DNA from: CAVTYH01 sp963738835 | GTDB taxonomy: Bacteria > Planctomycetota > Planctomycetia > Pirellulales > JADZDJ01 | DNA length: 64,000 nt | Reading direction: 5' to 3' | Assembly: GCA_963738835.1 (NCBI GenBank) | Contig: CAVTYH010000001.1 | Coordinates: forward strand, 558,001-622,000 | Shown here: positions 9,061-18,099 of the stretch, piece after piece | Position numbering within the stretch: the first letter of the stretch is position 1 | Layout: each line of letters begins with the position of its first letter | Notes under the pieces: model-generated | The model's input: only the letters and a program-made list of their open reading frames with translations | What the model was told of the DNA's origin: nothing | Databases searched by the model: none | Translations under genes and position numbers: made by a program

Positions 9061-10662
9061 TGGCGACCGCTTCCATCCCTCTGACTGCGCAAGTCCATCA
9101 ACCCGTGGATTATTGCCGCCGCAGTGGTGGTGCCGACGTTCATGGAGGTGCTGGACACGACCATTGCCAACGTGGCGCTGCGCTATATTGCCGGCGGCCT
9201 GTCGGCGGCTGTGACCGACAGCGAGTGGGTTATCACCAGCTACCTGGCCGCCAACGCCGTTATCCTGCCGATCAGCGGCTGGCTCTCGGCCCGGCTCGGC
9301 CGGCGGAACTACTTCTTGCTGTCGATCGCCGTTTTTACCCTGGCCTCGGCACTGTGCGGCATGGCTACCAGCCTGGGGCAGATCATCCTGTTCCGCATAA
9401 TCCAGGGCTTGGCCGGCGGCGGGCTCCAGCCGAGCAGCCAGGGGGTCTTGCTCGACACCTTCCCGCCCGAGAAGCAGGGGCAGGCTCAAACCGTGTTCGG
9501 CTTAGCGGCCTTGCTCGCGCCTATCGTCGGCCCGACGCTCGGAGGCTGGCTGGTAGTGAATTACAACTGGCGGTGGATTTTCTTGATCAACGTGCCGGTG
9601 GGTCTTGCGGCACTGGCCTTCGCTTACTTCCTGGTCGATGATCCGGAATACCTCAAGAAACAACGCACAGAGCTGCGCCGCCAGCCGCTAAATTTCGATT
9701 ACCTCGGCCTGGGGCTGCTGGTGCTGGTCATGTCTTCCTGGGAAATCATGTTGAGCAAGGGGCAGGAATGGGATTGGACGGGCGACCCGTTCTGGCGGGT
9801 GCAAACGCTGATGATTCTGTTCGTGCTGGGACTGGGCTTTCTGATCTACCGAGAGATGCGAATCAAGAACCCGATTGTCAACTTCCGGGTGTTGGGCGAG
9901 CGTAACCTGGCCATGTCCTGCATCATCTTGTCCGGTGCCTTTGCCGTGCTGTACGCCGCCAGTTTTTCGCTGCCGAACTTGCTTCAGGCCTTGTTTGGCT
10001 ACGACGCGTTTCGTGCCGGGCTGGTGTTGTCGCCCGGAGGCATCACCTCGATCAGCGCGCTGTTGGTCGCCGGCTTTCTAATGGGAAGGGCCGTCGACGC
10101 CCGTTGGCTGATTGCGACGGGCCTGCTTGTCGTGGCGGCCTCGAACTACTGGGTGTCGCTGCTGAACCTGCAGGTCAGCCCGATTCAGGTGGTCTGGCCG
10201 CGGATGCTGCTGACCCTGGGTCTGGGGTTGATCTTCGCCCCCATCAACGTGGCCGCCTTCAAGTACATTCCCGCACACCTGCGCGGGGCCGCGGTGGGCC
10301 TGCTGGCCCTGCTGCGCAACGAGGGGGGCAGCGTCGGCACGTCGATGGCGCAGACCATTCAAGAGCGGCGCGACCAATTCCACACGCTGCGGTTGGGCGA
10401 AATGCTCGATCCGTTGAACCCGGCGGTCAACGCTTTCAACGAGCAGTACCGTGCGCTGATCGCTCAGCACAACGGCGATCCTGTGGCTGCTCAGCAGATG
10501 GCGTTGCAGTTGCTGTCCAATTTGCGCGCGCAGCAGGCTTCGTCGCTGGCGTACTTCGACGTCTTTTTCATACTGGCGTGTGTAGCGTTCGGCCTGACTT
10601 TTCTGGTGCTGTTCATGAAGCGCTCGGTCGCCGAAAAAGGCGCCCACGTAGCTGCCGATTGA
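9061..10662 (+). CDS. emrB: DHA2 family MFS multidrug transporter (EmrB/QacA type), one frameshift
   Basis: Proton-driven efflux permease of about 530 residues with around 14 hydrophobic helices. The ATG at 9061 gives MATASIPLTAQV, then a shift near 9090 leads to INPWIIAAAVVVPTFMEVLD, the first helix with the DHA2 signature DTTIANVAL. Loop 2-3 motif A is ISGWLSARLGRRNYFL, and motif C-like PIVGPTLGGWLV lies in helix 5. The remaining frame is intact to 10662. It works with the EmrA-like adaptor encoded just upstream to export drugs or other hydrophobic compounds across both membranes. Confidence 0.88.
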
Positions 10663-10738
10663 ACCACTTTTTTTGCCGAACCCGCCGGGCTTGCCAGCCG
10701 TCGGTTAGTTGCTAGGCTGGACGTGCTGAGAAGATATG

Positions 10739-10812
10739 GGCGGCGTAGCTCAGTTGGTTAGAGCAACGGCTTCATAAGCCGTGTGTCACTGGTTCGAATC
10801 CAGTCGCCGCTA
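10739..10812 (+). tRNA. tRNA-Met (anticodon CAT)
   Basis: A 74-nt cloverleaf: acceptor GGCGGCG pairs with CGCCGCT (one G-U), D-arm GCTCAGTTGGTTAGAGC, anticodon arm ACGGC-TTCATAA-GCCGT, T-arm ACTGG-TTCGAAT-CCAGT, discriminator A. It lacks the three G-C pairs of an initiator, so it is elongator Met (an Ile-CAT identity cannot be excluded). Its 3' half is the attachment site of the integrative element that follows. Confidence 0.93.
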
Positions 10813-12090
10813 CTCCCCGGATTAGCAGGGTGTCGCACGACAGCGCAGACCTTTGCAAATCCGGGGTTTTTTCATGCGCTGCCAGCGCCGGTTGCGGCTC
10901 CCTGCCCGTCGTTGCGTGCGCTTGCTGCGCCGCTTTTTGCGCCGCTTCTCTATCACCACTTACGGCCGCCTTGAAATGATCGTCGGTAGTCATCAGGTAG
11001 TGCCGCATTGCGACGCTCGGCGTGTTCCCCAGCCAGCTCGTCACCACCTGCACCGGATAGGTTTCGACTAGTTCGGTTTCGCGGCTGGCGCGAAGGTTGT
11101 GGAACAGTCGCGGCCAAGTGGTCAGCCCGGCGCGAGCAATGATCTTTCCGAACGTAGTCCGGAGGTTGGCGTTCATCCAGCCACCCGGTCCCAACGCCCC
11201 CTTGCGGAACTTTTCATCGACGACGTATTCTGCGCCCTCCGGGGCCAGCTCAAAGGCATCCGCAAGGATCGGCCTTAGCTCGGGAAACAAGGGAATCACT
11301 CGACTGGATTTGCCAACGTGGTGTTCAGTTTTGGGCGAATGCACCACGATCCGCCCAGCGCCCCAATCAATATCTTGCCAGCGGAGCGAAAGCGTTTCGC
11401 TCGGGCAACGTAGGCCCCCGTAGCGACTCAAGGCAACGATGGTTCGCCAATGATGATCAGGGCAGGCTGTCAGAACGTGCGCGATTTCTTCGCGGGTCAC
11501 GAACCGTTGCCGTTCTTGAATGCCCGTAGCCGCCGCCTTCACTCCATCGAAGGGGTTTTCACCGATCAACTTCCTTCTGTGCATTGCATGAAAAAACCAG
11601 CGCGCCACCTGTAGCCGCTTGTGAATGGTTGTAGGGGCCAGTCCCCGGCCGACAAGCCATTGCTTGAAGTCGTCAGCATGGCCGGGCAATATCGTCCGCA
11701 CGTCTCGGGAATCGCCAAAGAATTCATTCAAATCTCGAATCACTTGCCCTCGAACAATTTTGGTTGCCGGTTTCAGGTCTGCTCGGCCTTCGATGTATGC
11801 CTTAAGGAAGGCTCCCAGCGTCGCCATCTCCTTGCCTTCGGGCTTAGGGATCAAGCCAACGGCAGCAAGTTTCTTGGCCATGGCGCGTCCAAATCGGCAA
11901 CCCATTGGGCCAAGTCGGCCTCCATAGCGCGCTTGAGCGACTGGGATTCAAGCAGCTGCTCCACGCGATATTTAACTCCTTCGGCTGCGCGACCGGATAC
12001 CTTGCCCAATCGAATTGCCTTACGTTCGCCGTTTGGATTGACGAACAGAATTCTCCGCCGGCCCCCGGGATCGTTTGCGATGCTGGCCAT
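10772..12090 (-). CDS. int: Tyrosine recombinase (phage-type integrase), C-terminus swapped by integration
   Basis: Site-specific recombinase that catalyses integration and excision at the tRNA-Met site. The N-terminal arm-binding part starts at 12090 (MASIANDPGGRRRILFVNPN). A shift near 11895 joins it to MAKKLAAVGLIPKPEGKEM and the core-binding domain. Catalytic residues are visible: RYGGLRCPSE (Arg I), KTEHH (Lys), LFHNLRASRETEL (H-x-x-R), WLGNTPSVAMRHY (His and the nucleophile Tyr). The last 13 residues, VAATGFEPVTHGL, are translated from the antisense strand of the tRNA. In the circular form the same frame would instead continue into the tail at 28346-28556. Only 3 nt separate it from the XRE gene upstream. 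Confidence 0.88.
10791..10814 (+). repeat. attL (left attachment site, within tRNA-Met)
   Basis: The sequence GGTTCGAATCCAGTCGCC continues with GCTACT. It restores a complete tRNA 3' end. It matches 28533-28556 at 22 of 24 positions; the differences are two bases in the T-loop. Confidence 0.85.
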
Positions 12091-12093
12091 AAA

Positions 12094-12321
12094 TCACTTT
12101 CCTTTCTTGTCGGGCTTGCGGCTCGATTTGATTGTCAGTTGCAGGAACTCGCCCAGGGCGTTCAAGGATTCCATCGAAAGACCGCGATGCCCATTGTAAA
12201 ACTGAGCCAGGGCGCTTTCGCTGATTCCGGTTTCCTTAGCGATACGGTAGCGCGTCAAGCCGGAAGCGTCGATCGCTTGCCGCAATTGGTCGGTCAGTTG
12301 ACTGGATCGTTTCTTAACCAT
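12094..12321 (-). CDS. XRE-family helix-turn-helix regulator
   Basis: A 75-residue protein that is essentially a single lambda-repressor-like domain: LTRYRIAKETGISESALAQF is the HTH, followed by YNGHRGLSMESLNALGEFLQ, with a basic tail. It sits between the zinc-ribbon gene and the integrase in the leftward operon, so it is a likely regulator of element maintenance or integrase expression. Its operator is unknown. The frame is intact. Confidence 0.8.
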   Translation of the reverse strand: MVKKRSSQLTDQLRQAIDASGLTRYRIAKETGISESALAQFYNGHRGLSMESLNALGEFLQLTIKSSRKPDKKGK

Positions 12322-12397
12322 ACTGGCATTCTATTCATTACTGTTCATTTCGGAAAGTATTATTCTCGTACCAAACGGGAAAGTCGATGAACTGTCC

Positions 12398-12724
12398 TCA
12401 ATGGCCGCAATCGCGCCGGATCGATCGCCGGCCATGAATTCGCACGTCCCGCCAGGTTGTCGAACCGCATCGGCAAACGGGCGTTGTGGGATTCGCTGGG
12501 GCGTCGCTTGTCGCCACGGGCAGGGCCGGGGCCGTTTCGGGCGCGGGCCACAGCAGCGCCATTAGTTCGGCCTTGTGTGCTTTCAGCCTGTCTATCAGGT
12601 CCACAGTCAAGGCGTCTTGCGGGGCGTCGATGGCGAATCCGCCGTCGCAGGCAGAAAGCAAACGGATGCCGTAGGCTTCACAGTCCGCCAGCAGGTCTAC
12701 CAGTGTCGAACCTGGGCTGGTCAT
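12398..12724 (-). CDS. TubC-docking-like / zinc-ribbon protein, ending at a UGA in place of a predicted Cys
   Basis: 108 residues. Residues 1-60 (LVDLLADCEAYGIRLLSA to LKAHKAELMALLWP) resemble the helical TubC N-terminal docking domain seen in many element-borne planctomycete proteins. The C-terminus starts a zinc ribbon, CRCGSTTWRDVRIHG then RRDCGH, and stops at TGA. Translation past the TGA in the same frame gives GQFIDFPVWYEN and stops at 12338. In family proteins I recall, the stop position is the fourth zinc Cys (C-x-x-C). The UGA is therefore a TGC/TGT-to-TGA change, a sequence error, or recoding. The start overlaps the stop of the primase-like gene (ATGA, 12721-12724), so it is translationally coupled. 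Confidence 0.6.
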   Translation of the reverse strand: MTSPGSTLVDLLADCEAYGIRLLSACDGGFAIDAPQDALTVDLIDRLKAHKAELMALLWPAPETAPALPVATSDAPANPTTPVCRCGSTTWRDVRIHGRRSIRRDCGH

Positions 12725-15093
12725 ATGGTCACCCGGACGCGGTTCGGGGTTTGGGATTGCTCAGAAGCGCTCCTGATATTCCCAGAATTGTTGCTTTCAG
12801 GTCCGCCAATCGAATTTCGGGAATTGTGGGAGCGCTTTTCCGGGTTCTCATTCACTCCGGCCGCTGGGTTCACTTCGTAGGTTGGGGATGGGGGACGGCC
12901 AGCACCGGTGACCTCCGCCGGCCGCAAACGGATGAATCCCCGACGCGTCAGTTCAGCCAAGGCCGGGTAAATATCACCTGCCTTGGGAAAACGCCGCTTG
13001 CCGTGGTGCTGCGCCTCGCTCTTGGTGAAATCCCGCCGGCCGTAGCGTTCGATCCACCGGAGAACGTAGCGGGCATCATCGTCGGCCGATCCATCCTTCG
13101 CCTGCATTAGGTTCAGTACGGCGTCCGCGTGCGGGATGAGGTAACGTGCAATCTCGATTGCCGCCGAAATAGTCCGCTCATCGATTCGTCCCGTCGTGCC
13201 GTGTTCCAAACAATGGAGAACAGCTGCCAGCCGCAACGTTGCGCCGGCCAGCTTCGCGCCCCAGTTGCGCAAGTTTTCCATTTGTCCGCCGTCACCAAGC
13301 ATCGTTTCGATTTCGGCTTCCCACCCCTTCAGCTTCGCCGATGCATCGGCCGCAAGGTGCAAAATGAATTCGCCATCAATGTCGGCCATTGCCCGCACTG
13401 CTCGCTGATATGCGTCCCGCGTGGCTTCCGAAACGGGCTTGGGCGCGATTTCCCGCCGACCGATCCAACTTTGCGGGAAAGAGTAGAGGAAGCGGGCCAA
13501 CAACCCCCGACCACGAAAGGCCGGGTTCGCGGCCAATCCTTTGATAACCTCCGGCTGCATCGCGTACGCGCATGTCAGCGCCGGCCGTTCCACGCGAACA
13601 CTCTTACGGCCGACCCGATCCGTGATCAGGTCGTCGCCGGAATGCCCTTTCAAATAAACGTCGAATTGAACGATGCTACTCTTGCTGTACTGGCCCGCCA
13701 TCAGGTCGAATACGTTGCCTTCGGGCGACATACTGGCGATGCGCCCGCCTTGTTCGGCTAGTATCATTCCCATCTTTTCGCTGGTTGCGTCATCAACAAT
13801 GCCGAGGTAGAACCGGCTCCGATTGTTCTGCCAACTCAGCTGCTATTTCTTCTGCTCGCTGTGCGGCCTTCCGGTCACCTTTTGCTGCCTTTTCTTCCTG
13901 TCCCTTTCCCTCCTTTTCTCGCATTCGGCGTCGCGAGAGTGCCCGTGCGACTTGAGGCCGAGCAGCTTCGATTAGTTCCTCTTCGAGTTCGCTGAGGGGC
14001 CTTGTGGCATCAGTAAAGACGGCCGACTTGCGATTACCCGGTTCTAACAACACTGCGACATACAGATTGACCGGCTCGCGCCAGCCAAATCGGGGTTCTA
14101 TTACTACGCGACGAGCGATTACAGCTGAGCACACTGCCAAGGCCAGCAAGGCGGCGAGGTCGGCTGGTGTTTGCGTGGCATGTGATTCAGCTTCCACCCA
14201 GTGCCGCAGCACGTCCGGCAAAGCGTGCGTCGGAAAATCGGGCAGGCACACTTCGTCCAACGATACGATTTCCGGCCATGACTGAGCCGGCGGTGTCCAA
14301 ATGGGCGCGGCTTCGGCCAGCCGCATTAGTTCCTCCTTCGTTCCGCCGCCCGCAATCCAATCGCTCGCGTCGCCTTTGTCGGGCAAGTTGGGCAGTTCGA
14401 CGATCCGAACCGATTCAGCAATTCCGTGTAACGATCTGGCGACTAGCTGAGCGTGCTTGCGTCCTGGTTCGTCGTTGTCGCCAATGACAATGACTCGCCG
14501 TCCGCGCAGAAATTCCGCGTGCTCGGCCGTCCACTTCCCAGCGCCGCCGGCGTTGCACGTCGCCAACACGCCAATCTGGGTCAGTTTGTCGCAATCCTTT
14601 TCTCCTTCGGGAACCACCACGGGCCGCGCCGGCTCGGCCAACAATTTCGGCAGCCGATACGGAACCACGCGCACCCCTTTGACGCTCCAATCCCAACCGC
14701 CGCCGGCCTTCGGCTTCCGCTGACGAAAATCCTTCGGCAAGTAGCGCACGACTTGGAACAGTCGTACGCCGGCTTCGTCGCGATAATCGTAGGTGGCGAC
14801 CATGCGGCGCTTGCCGTTCGCCGTGCCATTTGCCTTCGGCTTACTGGGCTTCGACATCGTGTCGGCCGCGGGCATCAGGTCGAACATCCGCAGGCCGACC
14901 GCCGAACAGATTTCATCGGGCTTACAGCCGGCGTGGCAATGGACCAGCGCCGGCCGTCATCGCCTTCGGCAATGTTCAGGCTCGCCCGTCGATCTTCGTG
15001 CGCCGGGCAGCGTGCGGACCACCCCTTGCCGGCGCGGCGCGATTCAATTCCGTGCGCAGCGAGCGCCGCCAGAAACCGTTCCGTGGGGTTCAT
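12721..15093 (-). CDS. CHC2 zinc finger / TOPRIM / DUF3987 replication protein (primase-helicase-like), two frameshifts
   Basis: Probable replication protein of the element, about 790 residues if restored. The N-terminal CHC2-type primase finger is in the first frame (KGWSARCPAHEDRRASLNIA) and its second half (HCHAGC) in another, with a shift near 14950. A TOPRIM domain follows (VVVPEGEKDCDKL; IGDNDEPGRKHAQ, supplying acidic metal ligands). Then comes a long DUF3987 region (YVAVLLEPGNRKSAVFTDA, a Walker-A-like GNxKS), interrupted near 13790 and resumed at MGMILAEQGGRIASM. It ends with a wGRxxxxKS-like winged-helix region and an unstructured tail. The start ATG overlaps the stop of the upstream HTH gene by 4 bp. 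No family beyond these domains is assigned. Confidence 0.75.
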
Positions 15094-15299
15094 TTGCTGC
15101 CCCCTTTCCGCTGCACGTCGATCCATTGGCACAGGTCATCGGGAGAGTAGCGCACTAGCCGGCCGCAGCGAACGTATGGCAGCCCCGGCGTTTCCTCAAA
15201 GGTCATCGCCCACAATTTGCGGGGAGATACAGCCAGCATCAGGGCTGCTTCGCGGGCTGTCACCAGCAGCGCTGCCTTGCTTCCTTGGTCTTGCATCAA
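15090..15299 (-). CDS. Excisionase-like MerR/HTH_17 DNA-binding protein
   Basis: A 69-residue winged-helix protein: LLVTAREAALMLAVSPRKLW is the HTH, GLPYVRCGRLVRYSPDDL the wing typical of the helix-turn-helix 17/excisionase family, then QWIDVQRKGGSK. It is first in the leftward operon, directly beside the TTCGGAA repeat cluster, and overlaps the primase-like gene by 4 bp (ATGA). Position and size fit a recombination directionality factor or an operon regulator; which of the two cannot be decided from sequence. Confidence 0.7.
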   Translation of the reverse strand: MMQDQGSKAALLVTAREAALMLAVSPRKLWAMTFEETPGLPYVRCGRLVRYSPDDLCQWIDVQRKGGSK

Positions 15300-15383
15300 A
15301 ATTCCCTTAGCTCAATTCGCGCTGAGCCGCTCACCGTACCGGTGAAAGATCGGCGCAACGCACAATCAAAAAACTAAGGGGCG

Positions 15384-15515
15384 TTCCGAAAATCGAATTG
15401 GTCGGAAGAATTATTCGGAACGATTCGCGGCCGAAAGCGCCATTTTGCTGCAATAAGCGGCAAGAAGTTTTTCTCTCCGAATAATTCGCACGGTTTTCGG
15501 AACAATTATTCGGAA
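15384..15515. repeat. Iteron-like cluster of TTCGGAA/TTCCGAA sites
   Basis: Five TTC(G/C)GAA or TCCGAA words lie in about 130 bp: 15384-15390, 15414-15420, 15476-15481 (inverted), 15496-15502 and 15509-15515. Three extend to a longer unit AATTATTCGGA (15408-15420, inverted 15476-15487, 15503-15515). The last contains the stop codon of the unknown gene at 15506. It lies in the only non-coding gap of the leftward gene block, upstream of the HTH/replication operon. It is a candidate replication origin, Xis site or operator array. Confidence 0.5.
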
Positions 15516-16957
15516 TGGCGATTCCGCTTTGCCACGCGGTCTAACAAAGTGTCAAGTTGCTTGACCGACATTCCATGATCTTTCGCGAAGTCGGGCTTAT
15601 AGCCGCCGGCGTCGCGCACCCGCTGCCAATCGGCCACGAGAGCGGCCTCTTTCTGTTCGGTTTCATAGTTCGCCTTTTTGCGGCCCCGTCGCTTCGGCTT
15701 CGCTGCCTGCTGCCTAACTACCTTCGGCTCTTCGTTAGGTCGATGCACTCCCCGGTAGGCATCGGCAATTGCTCCGGTAATGCAAGGCTTCATTAGCCTT
15801 TCGGCCCGCGCCTCCGGCATCGGCTCTATGTCGGTGAGCTGCGCAACTTGAGGATTTGCCACCGCCTTCATTGCCGCCGCCACAAAATCAGCCAGGGGCA
15901 TGTTGATTACGCTCGCCTTGTCCATTCCCACTTGCAGTTGAACGCGGGCAATCAGTTTCTCTATAGCCGCCGCTTTGTCGCCCCCTTCCGCCGTCACTAG
16001 CGCTCGGGCGCGGTCTAGGGCCGTGCGCCTTGCTTCGTCCGCGGGGTTTGGACAGAAAAACTCGGCGGTGTTCGCGCCGGGCTTCATTGAAATCGCGGAA
16101 ATCAGTGAACACGGTCGTTTGCCTTCCGCAAGCGCTTTCCAAAAGTCGCCAGCCGTGGTCACAATGACGGAGTTATTTTCTTGTTCGGCAGCGCGGGATC
16201 GCTCAATTTGGTTTCGCAGTTCCGAGATAGCCGGAATCAACAAATTGTCAATCTGTTCGACTGTGCCGACGGTCAATTGACGATGTAAAGTATCGCCGAC
16301 ATTTTTCCGCACCATTTCGGGTAGAGTGGACAGCGCCGCCAGCCGCGCCCCCGCTTCGGCCCACTTGATGCCGCGAACCATACTTTCAATCGTGGCATTG
16401 GGGTATCCCTGTTCCAATTGCCTGCGTTTCGCTTCGGCCGCTTGGTGAACTTCATCGCGGACGAATTCCAGAAATGCAACATGCCCCGCCGGCGTTGCGG
16501 GAAACCGATCTAAGAGTGAAAAGGCCGGCGTTGCCGCTTTATCGACGAATGCAAACGGATCATCCAGCCGCCGCGCTTTGGTCACTTCCTTGACCGCACG
16601 CCAACCGTCTTCACAAACGGAATTCAAGCGTGGAAAGAATTCCAAATAGGCCGCCCAATTCCGGCTGTCAGGCCGCTGCAACGTGTCCCGTATGTCCTTG
16701 GCGCTGCGGGCCGCTTCCAAAAGTGGTTTCGCTACTGTCGCAAAGCCATCGGGCGGATTCTGCATCGCGTCGCGCAGATCCAAAAGCGCGGCACAATATT
16801 TATTGAACGTAGGGGCATGGTGATTCAAGTCGGCCGGGTCAATTTGGCGGCCTTGCCTTTGGAATTTTTCGTGGAATGCCCTGCCCAACTCACCGGCCAA
16901 GAAAAAGACTTTGCCGGCGCGGTCCAATAGACCGGCCAGCGGATTTTCGTCCGCCAT
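15506..16957 (-). CDS. Element-borne hypothetical protein with C-terminal HTH-like region
   Basis: About 483 residues from ATG 16957, which has a good ribosome site (GAAAGG, 7 nt upstream); the frame is open further upstream to 17083 but without a comparable site. I do not recognise the family. The body is mainly helical and charged, with no signal peptide or membrane helix. The C-terminus has a basic Lys/Arg-rich linker (KPKRRGRKKANYETE), then AALVADWQRVRDAGGYKPD and KDHGMSVKQLDTLLDRV, which looks like a small DNA-binding helix-turn-helix. Oriented with the replication operon; its stop codon lies inside the TTCGGAA repeat cluster. A DNA-binding role in element maintenance is only an inference. 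Confidence 0.6.
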   Translation of the reverse strand: MADENPLAGLLDRAGKVFFLAGELGRAFHEKFQRQGRQIDPADLNHHAPTFNKYCAALLDLRDAMQNPPDGFATVAKPLLEAARSAKDIRDTLQRPDSRNWAAYLEFFPRLNSVCEDGWRAVKEVTKARRLDDPFAFVDKAATPAFSLLDRFPATPAGHVAFLEFVRDEVHQAAEAKRRQLEQGYPNATIESMVRGIKWAEAGARLAALSTLPEMVRKNVGDTLHRQLTVGTVEQIDNLLIPAISELRNQIERSRAAEQENNSVIVTTAGDFWKALAEGKRPCSLISAISMKPGANTAEFFCPNPADEARRTALDRARALVTAEGGDKAAAIEKLIARVQLQVGMDKASVINMPLADFVAAAMKAVANPQVAQLTDIEPMPEARAERLMKPCITGAIADAYRGVHRPNEEPKVVRQQAAKPKRRGRKKANYETEQKEAALVADWQRVRDAGGYKPDFAKDHGMSVKQLDTLLDRVAKRNRHSE

Positions 16958-17084
16958 GATGTTGCCTTTCGTAGATCGGACCGGCTTGGGCCGACGCGCG
17001 ACGAAAGGCTCAGAGTGTGCGCCGGCCCAGGCCGCTTGGAGCGCCGGTTTGCAACCCGGCTGCACCGTCCCGAATGTGGTCATT

Positions 17085-17597
17085 TTACCACTGCTGGCTT
17101 TTCAGAGTAGCCAACCGGCGTTCCATGCCTTCGATGCGGGCGAACAGCCGTTCGGCTTGATGAGCCTCTTGGCAGCTTCGGTAGGTCAGCCCGTGGCACT
17201 TGCGGCAGCCGAAGTATCGCGCTCCAGGGGGCAGGAACAGCTTGCTGACCCGCCGGTTGCACGCCACGCCATTCACGATCAAGGGGCAAGTGAACCACCA
17301 CCGCTCGCCGCCAAGATGAGGATAAGTCGTGGTGAGCCGAACGGGTATTTCAACGGGCTGTTCATTCGCTTTGTAGTTGAGTTTGAGCAGTAAGCCTTCG
17401 CCGGCGGGCAGCACTGAAAATCCGATCGTTGCCCGTACCTTGCTGGTCTGTTGGTCGGACCAAGTAATCGTGCCGCTGGCGTTAGCAAGCAGCGGATTGC
17501 GACCGTGCATCATCCGCACCACGTCGAGCGCCCAACAGCTTTCGACCGTCGGCTTGGTATCGAAGCGATCCCAGTCGCCGCTACCGAATCCGCCCAT
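17085..17597 (-). CDS. Conserved mobile-element protein with CxxC zinc knuckles
   Basis: 170 residues, starting with the recognisable N-terminus MGGFGSGDW, which I know from a conserved hypothetical family found on prophages and integrative elements. Two Cys clusters are visible: CPLIVNGVACNRRVSKLF (residues about 112-130) and YFGCRKCHGLTYRSCQE (about 140-156), consistent with a zinc ribbon. The C-terminus is a charged helix. No enzymatic motif is seen. It is the first of the leftward genes after the divergent cargo promoter region. The biochemical function is unknown. Confidence 0.65.
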   Translation of the reverse strand: MGGFGSGDWDRFDTKPTVESCWALDVVRMMHGRNPLLANASGTITWSDQQTSKVRATIGFSVLPAGEGLLLKLNYKANEQPVEIPVRLTTTYPHLGGERWWFTCPLIVNGVACNRRVSKLFLPPGARYFGCRKCHGLTYRSCQEAHQAERLFARIEGMERRLATLKSQQW

Positions 17598-18099
17598 ACC
17601 AACCCCCAGACCCCCTAGGATTTTGCCAAAATCAATTGGGTTTTGTTCGTTTCGCCCACCGGTACTATTGTACCGATTTCGTCTCCAAGATCATCGCTTC
17701 CGCCTCGGCCGGGGCTCGCATGCGTGGGCAGGGCGACGCCCGCCGGTCAGCAGCCGCAGCTGCATTCCCAGGGTCGCCTGCCGCGTTTTGCCCTGCCCCC
17801 AGCCTGCCCTACTGCAAATTTCAAATAATTGCAGACGTTTTCATTTGAAAGGCGTGCCGCGGAAATTCTTCCAGCGCGCCATCAAATAGTTGCAATCCGG
17901 AAATCCATTGCTATATTCCGTAGCACCCCAGAAGTAGGGCGTGCAGACGCGCCGCACGGGTGAGCTTCGATTTCATTTCACGTCCAGTATCGATCAGCGC
18001 TGGCAAGGCTCTGAACCCGCTGAAAGGATTCTTTCTGACTCTTCGGGCCGCTAACCCGGCCAAGGGCCTTCTGTTTCCACGAACCGCCGAGGATGAAGC
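17598..18099. promoter_or_regulatory. Divergent intergenic region with a perfect palindrome and the cargo promoter
   Basis: About 500 bp between the leftward zinc-knuckle gene and the rightward giant Rhs gene. It holds the perfect inverted repeat CGGTACTATTGTACCG (17660-17675, 6-bp arms, 4-nt spacer), suitable as a dimeric repressor operator. It also holds a sigma-70-like promoter TTGCAA (17890-17895), 16-nt spacer, TATATT (17912-17917), directed at the Rhs gene. The untranslated leader would be about 175 nt; a weak GAGGATGAAGC stands before the ATG at 18100. Confidence 0.45.
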
